Shown here piece by piece: positions 7,633-15,491 of a stretch of 17,859 nt of DNA (position 1 is the stretch's first letter; every line of letters starts with the position of its first letter). Source of the DNA: an uncultured Collinsella sp. (GTDB taxonomy: Bacteria > Actinomycetota > Coriobacteriia > Coriobacteriales > Coriobacteriaceae); assembly GCA_902475785.1 (NCBI GenBank), contig CABSAN010000045.1, positions 1-17,859 on the forward strand, written 5' to 3'. Made by a program: the position numbers and the translations under genes. Under the pieces are notes generated by a model. That model had not been told where the DNA came from. It saw only the letters and a list, made by a program, of their open reading frames with translations, and ran no database searches.

Positions 7633-9060
7633 CTACACCTCCTTCTTGGGCAAATTGAACGCACGAGCCGTCTCGTCGTACAGCGCGCGATAGTTGGCGA
7701 GCATCTGCTCGTGTAGGTAATAGGTCGCCACGCGTCGCTGGCCGCGCTCCCCCATTTCCAGGCGGCGGGCACGGCTCGAGCACATGCGCTCCATGGCATC
7801 GGCCAAGCCCTTGCGATACATGGGCGGGCTCACGAATCCAGCCACGCCAAAGTCGTCGCCGGGGGCGCCCTCGAGCAGCTCGCGACAGCAGCCAACCTCG
7901 GTCGTCACACAGGGGCGACGCGCGGCAAGCGACTCCAGCACGCTCAACGGCTGACCCTCTGAGATGCTCGTCAAAATGGTAAAGTCGAGCTTTTCCATGT
8001 ACTCGACCACGTTGACGCGGCCGGTAAAGATCAGGTCGCGCACGCCCAATGTCTCCACCAGCGCATGGCACTCGGCGCCATATTCCTCGTCATCCACGCC
8101 GCCCATAATGTGCAGGCGCACCTTGGGCAGGCGCTCGTGCAGCTCAAAGAAGGCGTAGATCATGGTCTTGACGTCCTTGATGGGCGCCAGGCGCACCACC
8201 GCGCCAATGTCCACCCAGCCGTCATCGGGCTTTAAGGGAATGTCCTTAAAGCGGTCGAACTGGATGCCATTGGGGATGACCAGGCATTTTTCTGCATCGC
8301 AACCCATGTCGATCTGCGTTTTGCGCGCGTTGTGGAACAAACTCGTGACACGAAAAGCGCGACGGTAGATCTCCTCCGAAAGCAGGTAGAAAAAGCGGAT
8401 CCAGCGGTCCTTAAACGAGGGCACCACCCAGCCGGCGCGAATGATCTCCTCCTCGCGCTCGCGCGTGTAGATGCCGTGCTCGGTCAGCAATGCCGGCGCG
8501 TGATTCATGCTGGAGCCCAAACTCGCAAGCAGACCGCCGTAGCCGGTCGAGATGGCGTGGTACACATCGGCCACCGGAACCTCGCTGCCCAGCAGATAGA
8601 GCACGGGCAGCAACATCGAACGCATGGTGTGGAAGGCGTCGGCGAAAGGCGTATACGGGTACTCGGCCAGGCACACGTCGCGGAAGATGTCCATAAACGT
8701 GCGGCTCTGCAAAAATGAGAGTGGATGCACGTGACGGCGCTGGAAAATATCGAAAAGCACGTCCCAGTCCGGATTGGAGAGCGAAACCAGACGGCGCAAC
8801 GCCTCGCGCTCGCGGTCGTCAAAATCGACTTCCTCCTGCTCGCCCGAAAGACGCAGGGCGTCGTCCAGGAACACCTCGTGTACCTCGACGACGTTGCCGG
8901 GCAACTCGTAGACAAACTTGCCGCGGTCTTCGGCGTGAGCGCCAATCACCCACAGCACAAACTCATGCTCGGGCATGGCCGTGATATAGCCGTGCATCCA
9001 GGTGGACACACCGCCGTGCACGTAGGGGTAGCAGCCCTCGAGCACCAAGCAGATTCTCAT
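7633..9060 (-). CDS. pelF: PelF, cytosolic GT4 glycosyltransferase of the Pel synthase
   Basis: Predicted UDP-sugar-dependent polymerase of 475 residues with a GT-B fold. The N-terminal part begins MRICLVLEGCYPYVHGGVST, typical of the PelF family (DUF3492 domain). The C-terminal GT4 domain has VVRLAPIKD (R290, K295), the FTGR motif and the donor-binding EX7E motif in SEGQPLSVLE (E368, E376). No transmembrane segment is visible, as expected for the cytosolic subunit. The start overlaps the upstream DUF2194 gene by four bases (ATGA), with GGAGGG upstream. In other Pel systems PelF polymerises N-acetylhexosamines (GalNAc/GlcNAc) and is recruited to PelD, PelE and PelG; that role is inferred here from homology and gene order. 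Confidence 0.95.
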   Translation of the reverse strand: MRICLVLEGCYPYVHGGVSTWMHGYITAMPEHEFVLWVIGAHAEDRGKFVYELPGNVVEVHEVFLDDALRLSGEQEEVDFDDREREALRRLVSLSNPDWDVLFDIFQRRHVHPLSFLQSRTFMDIFRDVCLAEYPYTPFADAFHTMRSMLLPVLYLLGSEVPVADVYHAISTGYGGLLASLGSSMNHAPALLTEHGIYTREREEEIIRAGWVVPSFKDRWIRFFYLLSEEIYRRAFRVTSLFHNARKTQIDMGCDAEKCLVIPNGIQFDRFKDIPLKPDDGWVDIGAVVRLAPIKDVKTMIYAFFELHERLPKVRLHIMGGVDDEEYGAECHALVETLGVRDLIFTGRVNVVEYMEKLDFTILTSISEGQPLSVLESLAARRPCVTTEVGCCRELLEGAPGDDFGVAGFVSPPMYRKGLADAMERMCSSRARRLEMGERGQRRVATYYLHEQMLANYRALYDETARAFNLPKKEV

Positions 9061-10937
9061 CGGTCGCCACCCTCCTTGCGTCCAATCGTCACGGTCTTGT
9101 CCGTCGCTTTGACTAGGTACAGGTTGCCTGTCAGGTGCGTAATCTCGCCACCCGTGACTGCACCCGGTTCGCCGTTATTGGCGCGGAACATAAGCCACGC
9201 CTCATCGTGGAAGTTGTCCAGGTTGAGCGTCCAGGCATCGTCGCTCGTATCCACGCTCACCGTCACGGACGAAAAACGCTGGATGGCACCCGAGCACTCC
9301 GAGCCCGTCTGGTGGCGCAGGTCGGGCGCAGACTTGGTAAGCCAGTCCAGGTAGTCGGTCAGGCCGCCCTTGTAGACCTCCCACCCCTCCTTAGCGCCGC
9401 GATCGGGATCCAGCAGGTCATCGGGATGCATAAAGTGAGTACTCACGTAGTGCATGTTGAGCTCGGACACCGCGGCCAGACGCATATAGGTGTCACCGAC
9501 CATGCCGCCCGAAACGATGCGCGGCTGCTCCACGATGCCATCGCTCGCCACGCCAAATTCCTGCACGTAGGGCAGGTCGGTTCCGTCCTCAAAGTACGTG
9601 CTGGCAATGATCTTAATGCGCGGCACATCCTCGCCAATAATCTTGCGGGCGCGGGCCGAAAGGATATTCGACGGCGGCACGTAGACCGAGCCATGCGCAT
9701 TGGGCAGCACCTCGTCTTGGAAGGCGATAAGCTCGTTGAGCGATGCAACAAGCGTCTCCTTGTTCTTCCACGTCTTGTAGTCGTACAGCGTGCCATAGTC
9801 GGTGTCCCAGAGTGCCAGCGGCTGATGGTTGTAGCCGTGGAAGCCCAGCTCTCCGCCCATCTGCAGCAGCATGCCGCCAAAATAGCGGAACTGTGTGGTA
9901 TCGGCCTGGCGCGCGGGCTCAGTCTGATTAACCACGTCCTCGTAGTTTTCGATCATCACGCCGGTATAACGAATGCCGTATTGCTGCGCAAGTTTTTGCA
10001 GGTCGGGCCACCACACCTTGGCATAAAAATCGGCGATAGAAAGGCCGTAGTCGCGTTTGACGTACGTGCCGTCGCCCGAGGGAACGGGGCTCGGGAAATC
10101 GTCCAGGTAAAACACCGCGCTATTGATGACCGGATAGGCTGTGGCATCGCCCAACAGGCTCACGGCCGCGGCATAGAAACCGCGCATGACCTTGTCGTAG
10201 ATACCGATATTGCACACCACGGTACGGCCGCTGCCGCAATCGCTCGACCAAATAAGCGGAGTACCCGTGTCGCCGGTTTTAGCCCACACACGCGCCGTCT
10301 CGCGCAGCGAAACCGAGAGCGACGAATCGAAGGGATCCGAGAGCTCATAACACTGGCCACCGCCGATCATAAAGTCGTCGCTCGGCACGATGCTCTCTGC
10401 CATCGTATATTCATAGCCGGCAGAATCGATGCCTAGCTTGGGACCGATTGCCTGCAGATAGCTCGAATTGTCCGGTGTCATGGCGAGCATCAGCGAACCG
10501 CCGGAGCTCACCCAGCTCATGATGTCGGAGAGGTGCGTACCGAGCCCATCGATCGAAGGCATCAGTAAAATCACGCGGTCGAAAGATGTGAGGGAAGGAA
10601 TCGCATCAACACCATCGGTGGCAATATCCACATCGCGGTGGGCAATTTTCATGTCGAGCAGAATCTGGTCAAACTGCTCTTTGACGTCCTCGACGCCATC
10701 TTGGCCCGAGTCGGTAATAACCAAGCACGTGGACTTTTGGCCAAACACCGCCGAGCTTGCCGGAACTGCGTCGTTGGCAGCGAGCATGCCCAGCTTATGC
10801 TGCCCGGCGCTGTACTGCACGCCGGCACGCTCGATCAACAGCACGGCGGCCATGGCGATAAAGACCGCCCATACCACGAGCAACCCCATCCAGCGAAAAT
10901 GGCCCGCACGTTCGCGGATATGTTGCGCCACGCTCAT
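9057..10937 (-). CDS. DUF2194 protein, PelA-like polysaccharide deacetylase
   Basis: Membrane-anchored extracytoplasmic enzyme of 626 residues. A transmembrane anchor lies at about 16-36. A Rossmann/amidotransferase-like domain follows at about 68-260, with VILLMPSIDG. A carbohydrate-esterase-4-like barrel then carries FYLDDFPSP (D279, D280), GFHGYNHQP (H367 and H371, an HxxxH metal pair) and STHFMHPDD (H501, H504). The final 70 residues look like a beta-sandwich. These fit the DUF2194 family, related to the PelA deacetylase. By analogy it would remove acetyl groups from the polymer outside the cell. No PelA-type glycoside hydrolase domain is seen here or elsewhere in the operon. It overlaps both neighbours by four bases (ATGA) and GGAGG precedes the ATG. 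The match to the PelA role is an inference. Confidence 0.85.
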   Translation of the reverse strand: MSVAQHIRERAGHFRWMGLLVVWAVFIAMAAVLLIERAGVQYSAGQHKLGMLAANDAVPASSAVFGQKSTCLVITDSGQDGVEDVKEQFDQILLDMKIAHRDVDIATDGVDAIPSLTSFDRVILLMPSIDGLGTHLSDIMSWVSSGGSLMLAMTPDNSSYLQAIGPKLGIDSAGYEYTMAESIVPSDDFMIGGGQCYELSDPFDSSLSVSLRETARVWAKTGDTGTPLIWSSDCGSGRTVVCNIGIYDKVMRGFYAAAVSLLGDATAYPVINSAVFYLDDFPSPVPSGDGTYVKRDYGLSIADFYAKVWWPDLQKLAQQYGIRYTGVMIENYEDVVNQTEPARQADTTQFRYFGGMLLQMGGELGFHGYNHQPLALWDTDYGTLYDYKTWKNKETLVASLNELIAFQDEVLPNAHGSVYVPPSNILSARARKIIGEDVPRIKIIASTYFEDGTDLPYVQEFGVASDGIVEQPRIVSGGMVGDTYMRLAAVSELNMHYVSTHFMHPDDLLDPDRGAKEGWEVYKGGLTDYLDWLTKSAPDLRHQTGSECSGAIQRFSSVTVSVDTSDDAWTLNLDNFHDEAWLMFRANNGEPGAVTGGEITHLTGNLYLVKATDKTVTIGRKEGGDR

Positions 10938-11839
10938 CGGGCCTCCTCTCCTTCACGCCAAAATGCCAGCCTCTCACGATTTTCGGCATTCAAATACACA
11001 TGCTGCTTGTCGATCGCGTCGATTACACGCCGTACAGCCTGCCCATCGCGACGAATCACAGCCAAGCGCAAGCAGAGCATCCACACGTCCTGCTCGTCTG
11101 ACGCATCGATCACCAACTGGCTAGCGACGTACTCTGCCTTATCAATCTCGCCGGCATCGGCCAGCGCCGTGGCATAGCGAATGCGCAGCGCAGGCCCGTC
11201 CTCGCGTTCGCAACGACGCGCGAGCAGGCGTGCATACTGCTGACGCTGAATCTGTGCCACGCGGCCTTCTGCCAAACCCAAGTCCAAATAGGCGCCCAAA
11301 AAGTCGCAATACGCTTCCAAGTTATGCGAGCTGGGATCGGTCTTAAACGCGCGCTCCAACTGCTGAAGCTTAAGGTCGGACTCCTTGGAAATCTGCGCCA
11401 CCGCCGTCGCGGCATAGTGCGCGACCTCAACATCGTCGTTGAGTTTTGCTGCCTGCAACTGTGCCAGGTACGCATCCGGATCCTCGGTAAGCATGGAGAG
11501 CATCAGACGGCGGCGGTCGCCCGGGTCGTTGACGATCAGCGCTTCCTCGAGCGGCACCACGCCATCATCGCCCTCGCGCCCCTGCACGAGCAAACTGCGA
11601 TGCATGTCGTCGTTAATGCGCAGCGTCTCCAGCGTGGCGTCCTTAAGGTCGTCACCGAACACCGCGCTACGCACCGAAAGCAGTGCCACGAGCAACGGTC
11701 CCCACAGCGGCACGAGCACCATCACGGCAAGCATGTGCCCTCGAACCGGCAGCAGGCCCAGTTTCATAAGCGTCCACAGCACCAGACACACCAGCGCATG
11801 AATCAATAGCAGTACGGCAGCAACGACGAGTGAGATCAA
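10934..11839 (-). CDS. pelE: PelE, TPR-containing membrane scaffold of the Pel synthase
   Basis: Protein of 301 residues with two N-terminal transmembrane helices (about 3-27 and 36-57), followed by a cytosolic helical region. That region has tetratricopeptide-like repeats, visible in VEVAHYAATAVAQISKESDL, the segment that follows it, and YATALADAGEIDKAEYVASQ. This layout matches PelE, which uses its TPR region to bind and stimulate PelF at the membrane. The start is an unusual TTG at 11839, supported by GGGGGAGG just upstream and by the family-like TTGA overlap with the pelD stop codon. A later ATG at residue 25 would delete the first membrane helix. The gene order pelD-pelE-pelA-like-pelF-pelG supports the call; sequence conservation of PelE is low, so context carries weight. 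Confidence 0.87.
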   Translation of the reverse strand: MISLVVAAVLLLIHALVCLVLWTLMKLGLLPVRGHMLAVMVLVPLWGPLLVALLSVRSAVFGDDLKDATLETLRINDDMHRSLLVQGREGDDGVVPLEEALIVNDPGDRRRLMLSMLTEDPDAYLAQLQAAKLNDDVEVAHYAATAVAQISKESDLKLQQLERAFKTDPSSHNLEAYCDFLGAYLDLGLAEGRVAQIQRQQYARLLARRCEREDGPALRIRYATALADAGEIDKAEYVASQLVIDASDEQDVWMLCLRLAVIRRDGQAVRRVIDAIDKQHVYLNAENRERLAFWREGEEAR

Positions 11840-14004
11840 GCGGCCTCCCCCTCACCGTTGCCAGCGGGCGCGATGCGCTGCAGCAGGGCCACTACATCCT
11901 CGCTGCCGACGGGTTCCACCGTAATGTGCTTGGCGGCCATACGTTTACAAATAACGGGCAGGTCGGCTTCGGTCGCCTGGCGCATGAGCAGGTAAAGTGT
12001 GTCTCCATCGACCAGGCCCGCAGCGTCGCTCTCGCGAATCGCCGACCCAATGGCACCGACCAGCTCGCCAACAGGCTCCATGCCCGGCACCACGCGCAAG
12101 AGCAAAAAGCTCCCCATCTTATTGTCCGCAAGCGCCTGCTCGGCGGCAAGCTCCCGGCCAAAGGCATCGTGGTTGAGCACGCACGTGCCGGCAACGCAGC
12201 GCTTATCCTGCGCCACGGCCTCGTAATCGAAGGCGCGTCCCAGCGCGCTTTCCACCAGGCCGCACAGGATGCGGAACAGGTTTTGGTAGTACAGGGTCAT
12301 TTGGCTTTCGGCCACGTGACGCACAAAGATCAACACGGCGGGGGCTCCATCGCGCTCGATCGCATAGCCAAACATCGGAAGCCCCGACGTCAGCGCGCGG
12401 TTCACCCACAAACCCGAGATCGCACCTTGGAGCACGGGCGCAAGGTCATCGAGCGAGAGCGAGCGCGGCACATTGTTAGAAATCGCCGGGCTCGCCGCCA
12501 CCAGGCGCGCAAATGCCCCGCCCGAAACATGGTAAATCGTCACCGAATCGTTCTCGAGAATCTCGCCCAGCAGCTCGCAGCACTTGCGGTATATATCACG
12601 CGGGTTGAGTACGTCGAGCTCCTGTGTCACGGCAAAAATCTTGCCAAAGCTGTCGTGGCGCCCCACAATCTGTCGCTTATAGGCACGCTTGTCCTCAATC
12701 GCGTCGTGATAGAGCCGCGTTAGGAACGTGTTGCGGTTTCGCACAAGCTCGTTCTCGTCACGCTCGGCCTTAATGGCCTCGCTGTTGCGCAGCTGTACAT
12801 AGCCGCACACGGCACCCACCACAAAGTACGCAATAAACGGCAGCCAGTTGGAAGGCTCATAGAATAGGCCCTGGAAAGTGTATCCGTACAGGGCAAAATA
12901 GCTCACGGCCAGACCAATGGACGCCAGCAGCGCCGCAACCAGACCAAAGTCGAGCCCGTAGAGCGTGCCAATCAGGACCACATAGAGCAAACGATAGTCG
13001 AGCACGTTGAGCTGGGCCGATTGGGAGAACAGATGCTCCAGCACCTCGAACAGCACCCATGCGAAGCCCGTCTCCAGGCATTTAATGGGCAAAGTGCGCA
13101 GCTGAATGCGATCGATGGCCACACGAAGGGAATTGGCCTTTTTGGTGCGGGTGTTAGCCCAGCGGGCGTGGATGGTCGAAAGGTCGCGCAGCAGGTCATA
13201 ACGCTGAAACCAGCCATAGCGTTTGCGAACGACATCGCCTGCGGGCAATGCATAGCCGGTCGACTCTCCATAGGCAACGGACAGCCCGGAGAACAAACCC
13301 TGGAGCGCGCCGCCCAAGTCGCCCGTTGTGCGATGGAAAGCATCTGCAACATCGAGCGTCTCAAAGGCCGCATCCCAACTGTCAAAGACGCGATGCACCA
13401 GTACCGCCAGCTCCTCAGCGCACAACAGGGGAAACGGCGCGTCCGCGGCACCTTGGAGCGCGACCGATCCGGTCGAACAGGCTTCGAACAGCGGCACCAA
13501 GAAGGGGTCGCTGAGCGCCGCGGAGGCGGTATAGAGAAAGGGTGTGCACAGGATCTTGACCTGGATGTCGTCTTGCGAGGCATAGTAGCGACAGAGGTCG
13601 TTGGCCGCGCGGGCGATAATGCCCTTACCCGTTTGGGTGGGCGCATCTGTGGCATTAGGGGCATCGTCGGCGCTCGCCGCGCCACCGGTATGTTCCGCGC
13701 CCGCAGGCCCCGCCACAAACAGCAGCTGCACACGGCGGCCCATGCAGGCACGAAACACCGAGCGCAGCAACTCAATGTCGCCAAAGGTCTCGGTATGCGG
13801 AGTGAGATAAGTGGAGAGGTAGACCACGCGGTCGAACTCATAAGCCTGGTCCAGGTGGCGCAGCAGCTCTTTCCACGAGCTGTGGGACGATGACTCGCGC
13901 TGTGCATCGTCGGCAGCTACAACTTGAACATGATCGTCGGGGAACGCCTTGGCACAAAAGTCGTCGTCAACATACGCGGTATTGCCAACAACCAGCACCT
14001 CCAT
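11836..14004 (-). CDS. pelD: PelD, c-di-GMP receptor of the Pel synthase with N-terminal Rossmann-like domain
   Basis: Regulatory membrane protein of 722 residues. Residues 1-230 form a nucleotide-binding-fold-like domain (MEVLVVGNTAYVDD, VVYLSTYLTPH) related to epimerases but without a clear GxxGxxG. Three or four transmembrane helices lie at about 310-403. A short coiled linker follows, then a GAF domain (about 450-590) and a degenerate GGDEF domain (about 605-700). The GGDEF motif has become DGDTL (666-670), so the protein cannot be a cyclase. An RESD sequence (657-660) keeps the RxxD inhibitory-site position that binds c-di-GMP in Pseudomonas PelD. It should therefore switch polymer synthesis on when c-di-GMP is high. 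It is much longer than Pseudomonas PelD (about 455 residues) because of the N-terminal domain. It is the first gene of the operon; AAGGGG precedes the ATG. Confidence 0.92.
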   Translation of the reverse strand: MEVLVVGNTAYVDDDFCAKAFPDDHVQVVAADDAQRESSSHSSWKELLRHLDQAYEFDRVVYLSTYLTPHTETFGDIELLRSVFRACMGRRVQLLFVAGPAGAEHTGGAASADDAPNATDAPTQTGKGIIARAANDLCRYYASQDDIQVKILCTPFLYTASAALSDPFLVPLFEACSTGSVALQGAADAPFPLLCAEELAVLVHRVFDSWDAAFETLDVADAFHRTTGDLGGALQGLFSGLSVAYGESTGYALPAGDVVRKRYGWFQRYDLLRDLSTIHARWANTRTKKANSLRVAIDRIQLRTLPIKCLETGFAWVLFEVLEHLFSQSAQLNVLDYRLLYVVLIGTLYGLDFGLVAALLASIGLAVSYFALYGYTFQGLFYEPSNWLPFIAYFVVGAVCGYVQLRNSEAIKAERDENELVRNRNTFLTRLYHDAIEDKRAYKRQIVGRHDSFGKIFAVTQELDVLNPRDIYRKCCELLGEILENDSVTIYHVSGGAFARLVAASPAISNNVPRSLSLDDLAPVLQGAISGLWVNRALTSGLPMFGYAIERDGAPAVLIFVRHVAESQMTLYYQNLFRILCGLVESALGRAFDYEAVAQDKRCVAGTCVLNHDAFGRELAAEQALADNKMGSFLLLRVVPGMEPVGELVGAIGSAIRESDAAGLVDGDTLYLLMRQATEADLPVICKRMAAKHITVEPVGSEDVVALLQRIAPAGNGEGEAA

Positions 14005-14037
14005 GGCGCGCCCCTTCCCTTAAATTCCACTTTTTCC

Positions 14038-14068
14038 ATAGTCAAACATGCGTATTGTACGCTGTCAA
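14038..14068 (-). promoter_or_regulatory. pelD: Candidate promoter of the Pel operon
   Basis: A perfect -35 hexamer, TTGACA, reads on the minus strand at 14068-14063. The best -10 candidates are TGACTA or GACTAT (14044-14038), giving an 18-19 bp spacer and a weak match. The spacer contains the palindrome GCGTA-ttg-TACGC. Confidence 0.4.
14050..14062. promoter_or_regulatory. Candidate operator in the Pel promoter
   Basis: GCGTATTGTACGC is an inverted repeat with two perfect 5-bp halves and a 3-bp centre. It sits next to the TTGACA hexamer of the proposed pelD promoter, where a bound protein would block RNA polymerase. The binding protein is unknown. Confidence 0.4.
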
Positions 14069-14283
14069 CGCAAGCCGAGGCGCCTTTAAGGCTGTCTTAA
14101 GAACTTTTTTAGAGGATGGGGTGAGGGTGCACTGTTGTTACTGAAGATGGGTCACCAATCATGCAGCACATGCCCACCAATCCCAAGACGCGTCTAAGAC
14201 GTAAAAGACTATTGGCATTTAAAAACAAATAAGCTGTAAGTCATCCCCATGTCTTACACTCAATCTAAAGCAATAGCACGACA

Positions 14284-14295
14284 GGCACATGTGCC
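14284..14295. promoter_or_regulatory. Perfect 12-bp palindrome upstream of the GT2 gene
   Basis: GGCACATGTGCC is a perfect palindrome, 46 bp upstream of the TATACT hexamer. It could be a dimeric regulator site for the plus-strand glycan genes. Only placement and symmetry support this. Confidence 0.35.
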
Positions 14296-14341
14296 CCATC
14301 TGGTTTTCCGGCCTTTAAAACCAACGCTTAAATGCATCGAC

Positions 14342-14347
14342 TATACT
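14342..14347 (+). promoter_or_regulatory. Candidate -10 box of the GT2 gene
   Basis: TATACT matches the -10 consensus well, but no good -35 hexamer lies 16-18 bp upstream, and no extended TGn is present. It may depend on an activator. Confidence 0.35.
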
Positions 14348-14369
14348 TCTATCGGGAACGAACACATCC

Positions 14370-15314
14370 ATGGAGACCATCGTGAACTCAAACAATATCG
14401 CCATTATTATCCCCTGCTACAACGAAGCGTTAACCATTGCAAAGGTAGTAGATGATTTTCACCGCGAGCTGCCCGAAGCAACTGTCTATGTATATGACAA
14501 CAACTCTAGCGACGGCACCGCCCAAATTGCACGCGACCATGGGGCGACCGTTAAGTTCGAGCCCCGTCAGGGCAAGGGCAACGTTTGCCGTCAAATGTTC
14601 CGTGATATCGAAGCGGATTGCTACCTTATGGTCGATGGAGACGACACCTATCCGGCGGAGTCAGCGCGCGCACTTTGCGAGCCCATCCTTGCCGGCGAAG
14701 CGGATATGACCGTAGGCGATCGACTCTCCAACGGTACATACGCCGAAGAGAACAAGCGCGCCTTCCACGGCTTCGGCAACAACCTAGTACGCAGCATGAT
14801 TAAGTGGATCTACGGCTACAGCTTTGACGACGTCATGACTGGCTACCGCGCCATGAGCAAACCTTTCGTCAAGACGTTCCCGGTACTCTCTGAAGGCTTC
14901 CAGATTGAGACAGAGCTGTCCATCCACGCCGTCGACCATCGTTGGCGCATTAAAGATGTTCCCATCGAGTATCGCGACCGTCCAGCCGGTTCGGAGTCCA
15001 AGCTCAATACCGTAAGCGACGGCATTCGAGTGATTGCCATGATTGGCACCCTTTTTAAGGACTACCGCCCGCTTAAGTTTTTCTCGCTTGTCGCGCTTAT
15101 CTTTGCAGTTATCGGCCTTGCCCTGGGCATCCCGATCGTTACGGAGTACTTTGCCACCGGACTTGTACTGCGCTTCCCTACGGCCATGCTTGCAGCGGCT
15201 TTCATGTTCCTGTGCGGGCTCTCACTCGCCACGGGCTTTATCCTGGACTCCGTGGCGAAAGTGGAGCGGAAACAGTGGGAACTCAGGGTGTATGAGGAGA
15301 GCACGGGCAATTAA
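14370..15314 (+). CDS. GT2 glycosyltransferase, polyprenyl-phosphate sugar synthase-like, membrane anchored
   Basis: Glycosyltransferase of 314 residues resembling dolichol-phosphate-mannose synthase/GtrB-type enzymes, which load a sugar from a nucleotide donor onto undecaprenyl phosphate at the inner face of the membrane. A GT-A domain holds IIIPCYNEALTI, YDNNSSDGT (42-50), the metal-binding MVDGDDTYP (87-95), MTGYRAMSK and SEGFQIETEL. Two C-terminal transmembrane helices follow at about 232-255 and 265-290. The start is ambiguous. ATG 14370 has no clear ribosome-binding site, while GTG 14382 has GGAG 6 nt upstream and would shorten the protein by four residues. It is divergent from the Pel operon and is separated from the next gene by 177 bp. 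The sugar and final polymer cannot be told from sequence. Confidence 0.9.
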   Translation: METIVNSNNIAIIIPCYNEALTIAKVVDDFHRELPEATVYVYDNNSSDGTAQIARDHGATVKFEPRQGKGNVCRQMFRDIEADCYLMVDGDDTYPAESARALCEPILAGEADMTVGDRLSNGTYAEENKRAFHGFGNNLVRSMIKWIYGYSFDDVMTGYRAMSKPFVKTFPVLSEGFQIETELSIHAVDHRWRIKDVPIEYRDRPAGSESKLNTVSDGIRVIAMIGTLFKDYRPLKFFSLVALIFAVIGLALGIPIVTEYFATGLVLRFPTAMLAAAFMFLCGLSLATGFILDSVAKVERKQWELRVYEESTGN

Positions 15315-15491
15315 TGGCACGACCAGCCGAATGAATATCCGCTATATTTAATTTAATTAGAACCAGCCTCTTTAAGACCGAAAGGGCTGCCATCGACAAC
15401 CGGTACAAGTAGCTTCAACCTCGACGCCGCGATGCCTTATGTATGACAGCTTTTACCAGTCTAAGAGCGTTAATCTTGCCGGGAGGCACCC
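15315..15491 (+). other. Intergenic gap before ugd
   Basis: This 177-bp stretch has no supported gene. A weak hairpin (AGCC at 15365 pairing with GGCT at 15385) has a mismatch and is not followed by a T-run, so I do not call a terminator. No convincing promoter hexamer pair is seen. Confidence 0.4.

Larger units (their letters stand above)
14005..14369. other. Divergent intergenic region between the Pel operon and the second glycan locus
   Basis: No gene is supported in these 365 bases. On the minus side a TTGACA hexamer lies about 60 bp upstream of pelD. On the plus side a TATACT hexamer lies about 23 bp upstream of the GT2 start. Short palindromes occur at 14050-14062, 14082-14092, 14186-14195 and 14284-14295. 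I see no riboswitch fold that I recognise. Confidence 0.5.

Noticed and set aside
9135..10436. 433-residue plus-strand open frame opposite the DUF2194 gene
   Set aside because: Long but lacks recognisable domains, and lies wholly within a gene with a membrane anchor, metal motifs and operon-type overlaps on the other strand.
13021..13893. 290-residue plus-strand open frame opposite pelD
   Set aside because: Shadow of the PelD N-terminal half; composition is typical of an antisense frame.
14082..14115. GCCTTTAAGGC followed by a T-run (14102-14108) as a plus-strand terminator
   Set aside because: There is no plus-strand gene upstream to terminate, and the T-run is separated from the short stem by about ten bases.
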